In this document: piece by piece, positions 62,287-64,000 of the stretch
Numbering within the stretch: the first letter of the stretch is position 1
Layout of the letters: every line of letters starts with the position of its first letter
From: Talinum fruticosum
Lineage: Eukaryota > Streptophyta > Magnoliopsida > Caryophyllales > Talinaceae
Length of the DNA stretch: 64,000 bases
Reading direction: 5' to 3'
NCBI GenBank assembly: GCA_021018815.1
Contig: JAITYX010000048.1
Coordinates: forward strand, 992,001-1,056,000
Program-made: the position numbers and the translations under genes
The notes under the pieces: generated by a model
The model's database searches: none
Seen by the model: the letters and a program-made list of their open reading frames with translations, nothing else
Told to the model about the DNA's origin: nothing

Positions 62287-62300
62287 ATTGTCTTTATTCT

Positions 62301-62977
62301 TATAGGAATCAATGAAAACGTGACATGTATCACCTTAGATGAGTTATTCTAAGAATGAAGAAGGCTTAAGAGCATTCACAACCCATATCTAGCCAGCCAA
62401 GGAATTTAGTGTGGACGGGAAAAATTAGGTCCGCATTCACTCTACAATACATGAGCAAGACATCTCATGACCGACGACGATCCGTTTTCTTCGTGTGTTT
62501 GAAAATTATATCTTACTCCTAGAGCACCTAACTTGGTACTCCAACGATAATTTTTTAATAAAATGATGAATTTTTATGTTGATAAATTTTATAATAAAAT
62601 TATGAAATATTGTATTTTGATAATTTTACAACAATGTAGATGGATTTATATTTTTATACTTATTTTTTCATAGCAAAATAATTAAATAAAATTTAGTTGC
62701 TTAATTACGCACTTTATATGAAGTTCTTTTATGCTTAACCCAAGATTATCAATATATATGAATAAATTTAATATAAAAGTGATACTATTTTAACTTAAAA
62801 ATATATTTCTCCAATTTCTTTTAAAAAAACATTGATGAATACAATTATTTTCATTTATTCATGTAAAAATTATACAAATTAAAAAATAAGTGTATAAAAT
62901 ATTTTTACAAATGAATATTTTAATAAACTAATGAATTTTATAACAATAGTCATAAATTTTAATTTAGTAGTGATAAA
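62301..62977. other. AT-rich non-coding stretch
   Basis: No gene seen. AAGAGCATTCACAACCC near 62368 resembles a MITE end without partner. Confidence 0.35.
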
Positions 62978-64000
62978 TGTTGAGAGAAATATTATACCGC
63001 AAGTGCATGGTGTAGCTGTAGCTAGGAACCGGCAAGTACGGGTCGTGTCCACAAGGAACTCGTTTTCAAACACTAAATCCACCTAAAAACTCTAATCTAG
63101 GTAAGAACTTAGTTCGACAGATGATTTGGTTTTTGGATCAACTAATAACAAAATAACTAAGAAAAACCGATGAATAAAAAGCCTTAGATTGGGATTAATC
63201 ACACTAATATGCCCGAAACCGGAATCGAATACCGTTTGAGATTTGCCTATGCTAGTAGTTTAGAAGAGGGAGACACCAATTAAGTCTATCTTCGCCTACT
63301 TTCGAAGGTCAAAGACTAATCTTACACAATCTAATCACCTATTTTCATGGGATTAATAAAGAGTAAAATCACAATGAATGCATCTCACAACCCCGATTAA
63401 AACCTTAATTATTTTCATATCAAAGTTCCAAACGTTCACAACGTCATTCTACGTAAGTTTTCATCTTTCGCTGTTCACAAAACCCTAATAAAAGCATATG
63501 AGTCCTCTCTCGAGGCAATCAATGAAAAAGTGATGAACGAAGTGAATTCTAACCTAACAAGCATGGAACAACTCAATTGGTACTCAATTCACGATTATCA
63601 AGGCATAATAGAGATCAATCCCAACCTAAATAGAGAAATTAGCCTCTAAACATGATACTAAACAATTGACAAAGATTGGGGAAAATAGCCATAGAGAAAC
63701 GAAGAGAAATTGTAAAGAAAAGATAAAAAGAAGAAATTACGATTACCGAATTAAAAACTTAATGCGATTCAATCATAAACTTGAAGTAGATGAACAATAA
63801 TGAGTGTTCTTGAGTCTCCTCTCGGAGCTGCTCTCGAAAACCCTAGCTCAATCTCCAAATTATCGAATAGAATCCTTCAACAAATACAATAAGGAAACGT
63901 AAATAATCGCCGAAACAGTGAGTCGCACGACCGTGCGGATTTCGCATGGGGTACCGTGCGGGTTTGTGGCGGTGTCGCACGGCCGTGTAGGTCTCGCACG
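62978..64000. mobile_element. Gypsy-type (possibly Athila-like) LTR, partial
   Basis: Begins TGTTGAGAGAAATATTATAC. It then has CCGCAAGTGCATGG and GGTCGTGTCCACAAGGAAC, words I associate with Athila-like plant LTRs. It continues to the right edge with CG-rich palindromic words (GCACGGCCGTG). Orientation and lineage are uncertain, and no coding domain is in the window. Confidence 0.45.

Noticed and set aside
61690..62390. MITE bounded by GGATGCTCTT (61705) and AGAGCATTCAC (62370)
   Set aside because: The two ends face the wrong way to bound one element, and no duplications were found.

Overview
The window is nuclear DNA from a flowering plant, probably a eudicot. It is AT-rich and contains one spliced host gene with GT-AG introns. 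Almost everything else is plant transposons, an old integrated pararetrovirus and a probable organelle DNA insertion. I cannot name the species.

Host gene: the left edge (1 to about 5.2 kb, minus strand) holds the 5' half of a RecQ DNA helicase most like plant RECQL3. Six coding exons can be read, including an 8-nt microexon. They cover the Walker A and DEAH motifs. The rest of the gene lies beyond the left edge.

From 5.2 to 10.3 kb a Mutator-like (MULE) transposase fragment and its probable leader are split by a 3.3-kb hAT element. From about 10.3 to 47.7 kb there is one deeply nested transposon stack. The oldest layer I can see is a PIF/Harbinger transposase, of which 47171-47730 and 35721-35893 remain. 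It is broken by (i) a Tat/Ogre-like gypsy element with a gag remnant but no pol (24926-35720) and (ii) a long solo LTR ('LTR C', 35894-47170). The gypsy 5' LTR contains solo LTR B' (25176-28949) and is cut by solo LTR B (about 10310-24925). LTR B contains a Sirevirus-like Copia element (Copia-1, 10777-18367), which itself contains solo LTR A (13049-15618), and also a CACTA element (19529-24583) lodged in a TTA microsatellite. LTR C contains a TIR element with a 10-bp target duplication (38841-46261), which contains a second Copia of the same family (Copia-2, 38864-45502).

From about 48.8 to 57.2 kb there is a heavily mutated endogenous caulimovirid. It is interrupted by another LTR of the same family (LTR D) and by a block of about 1.35 kb with organelle-like (mitochondrial) character between the RT and RNase H regions.

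From 57.2 to 64 kb there are microsatellites, PIF/Harbinger remnants, a 506-bp Mutator-type MITE, a 211-bp tRNA-derived SINE with a perfect 14-bp target duplication, and the start of a gypsy-type LTR that runs off the right edge. Nothing in the transposon or virus regions looks intact or functional. All calls come from reading the sequence and from family knowledge; no database search was run.
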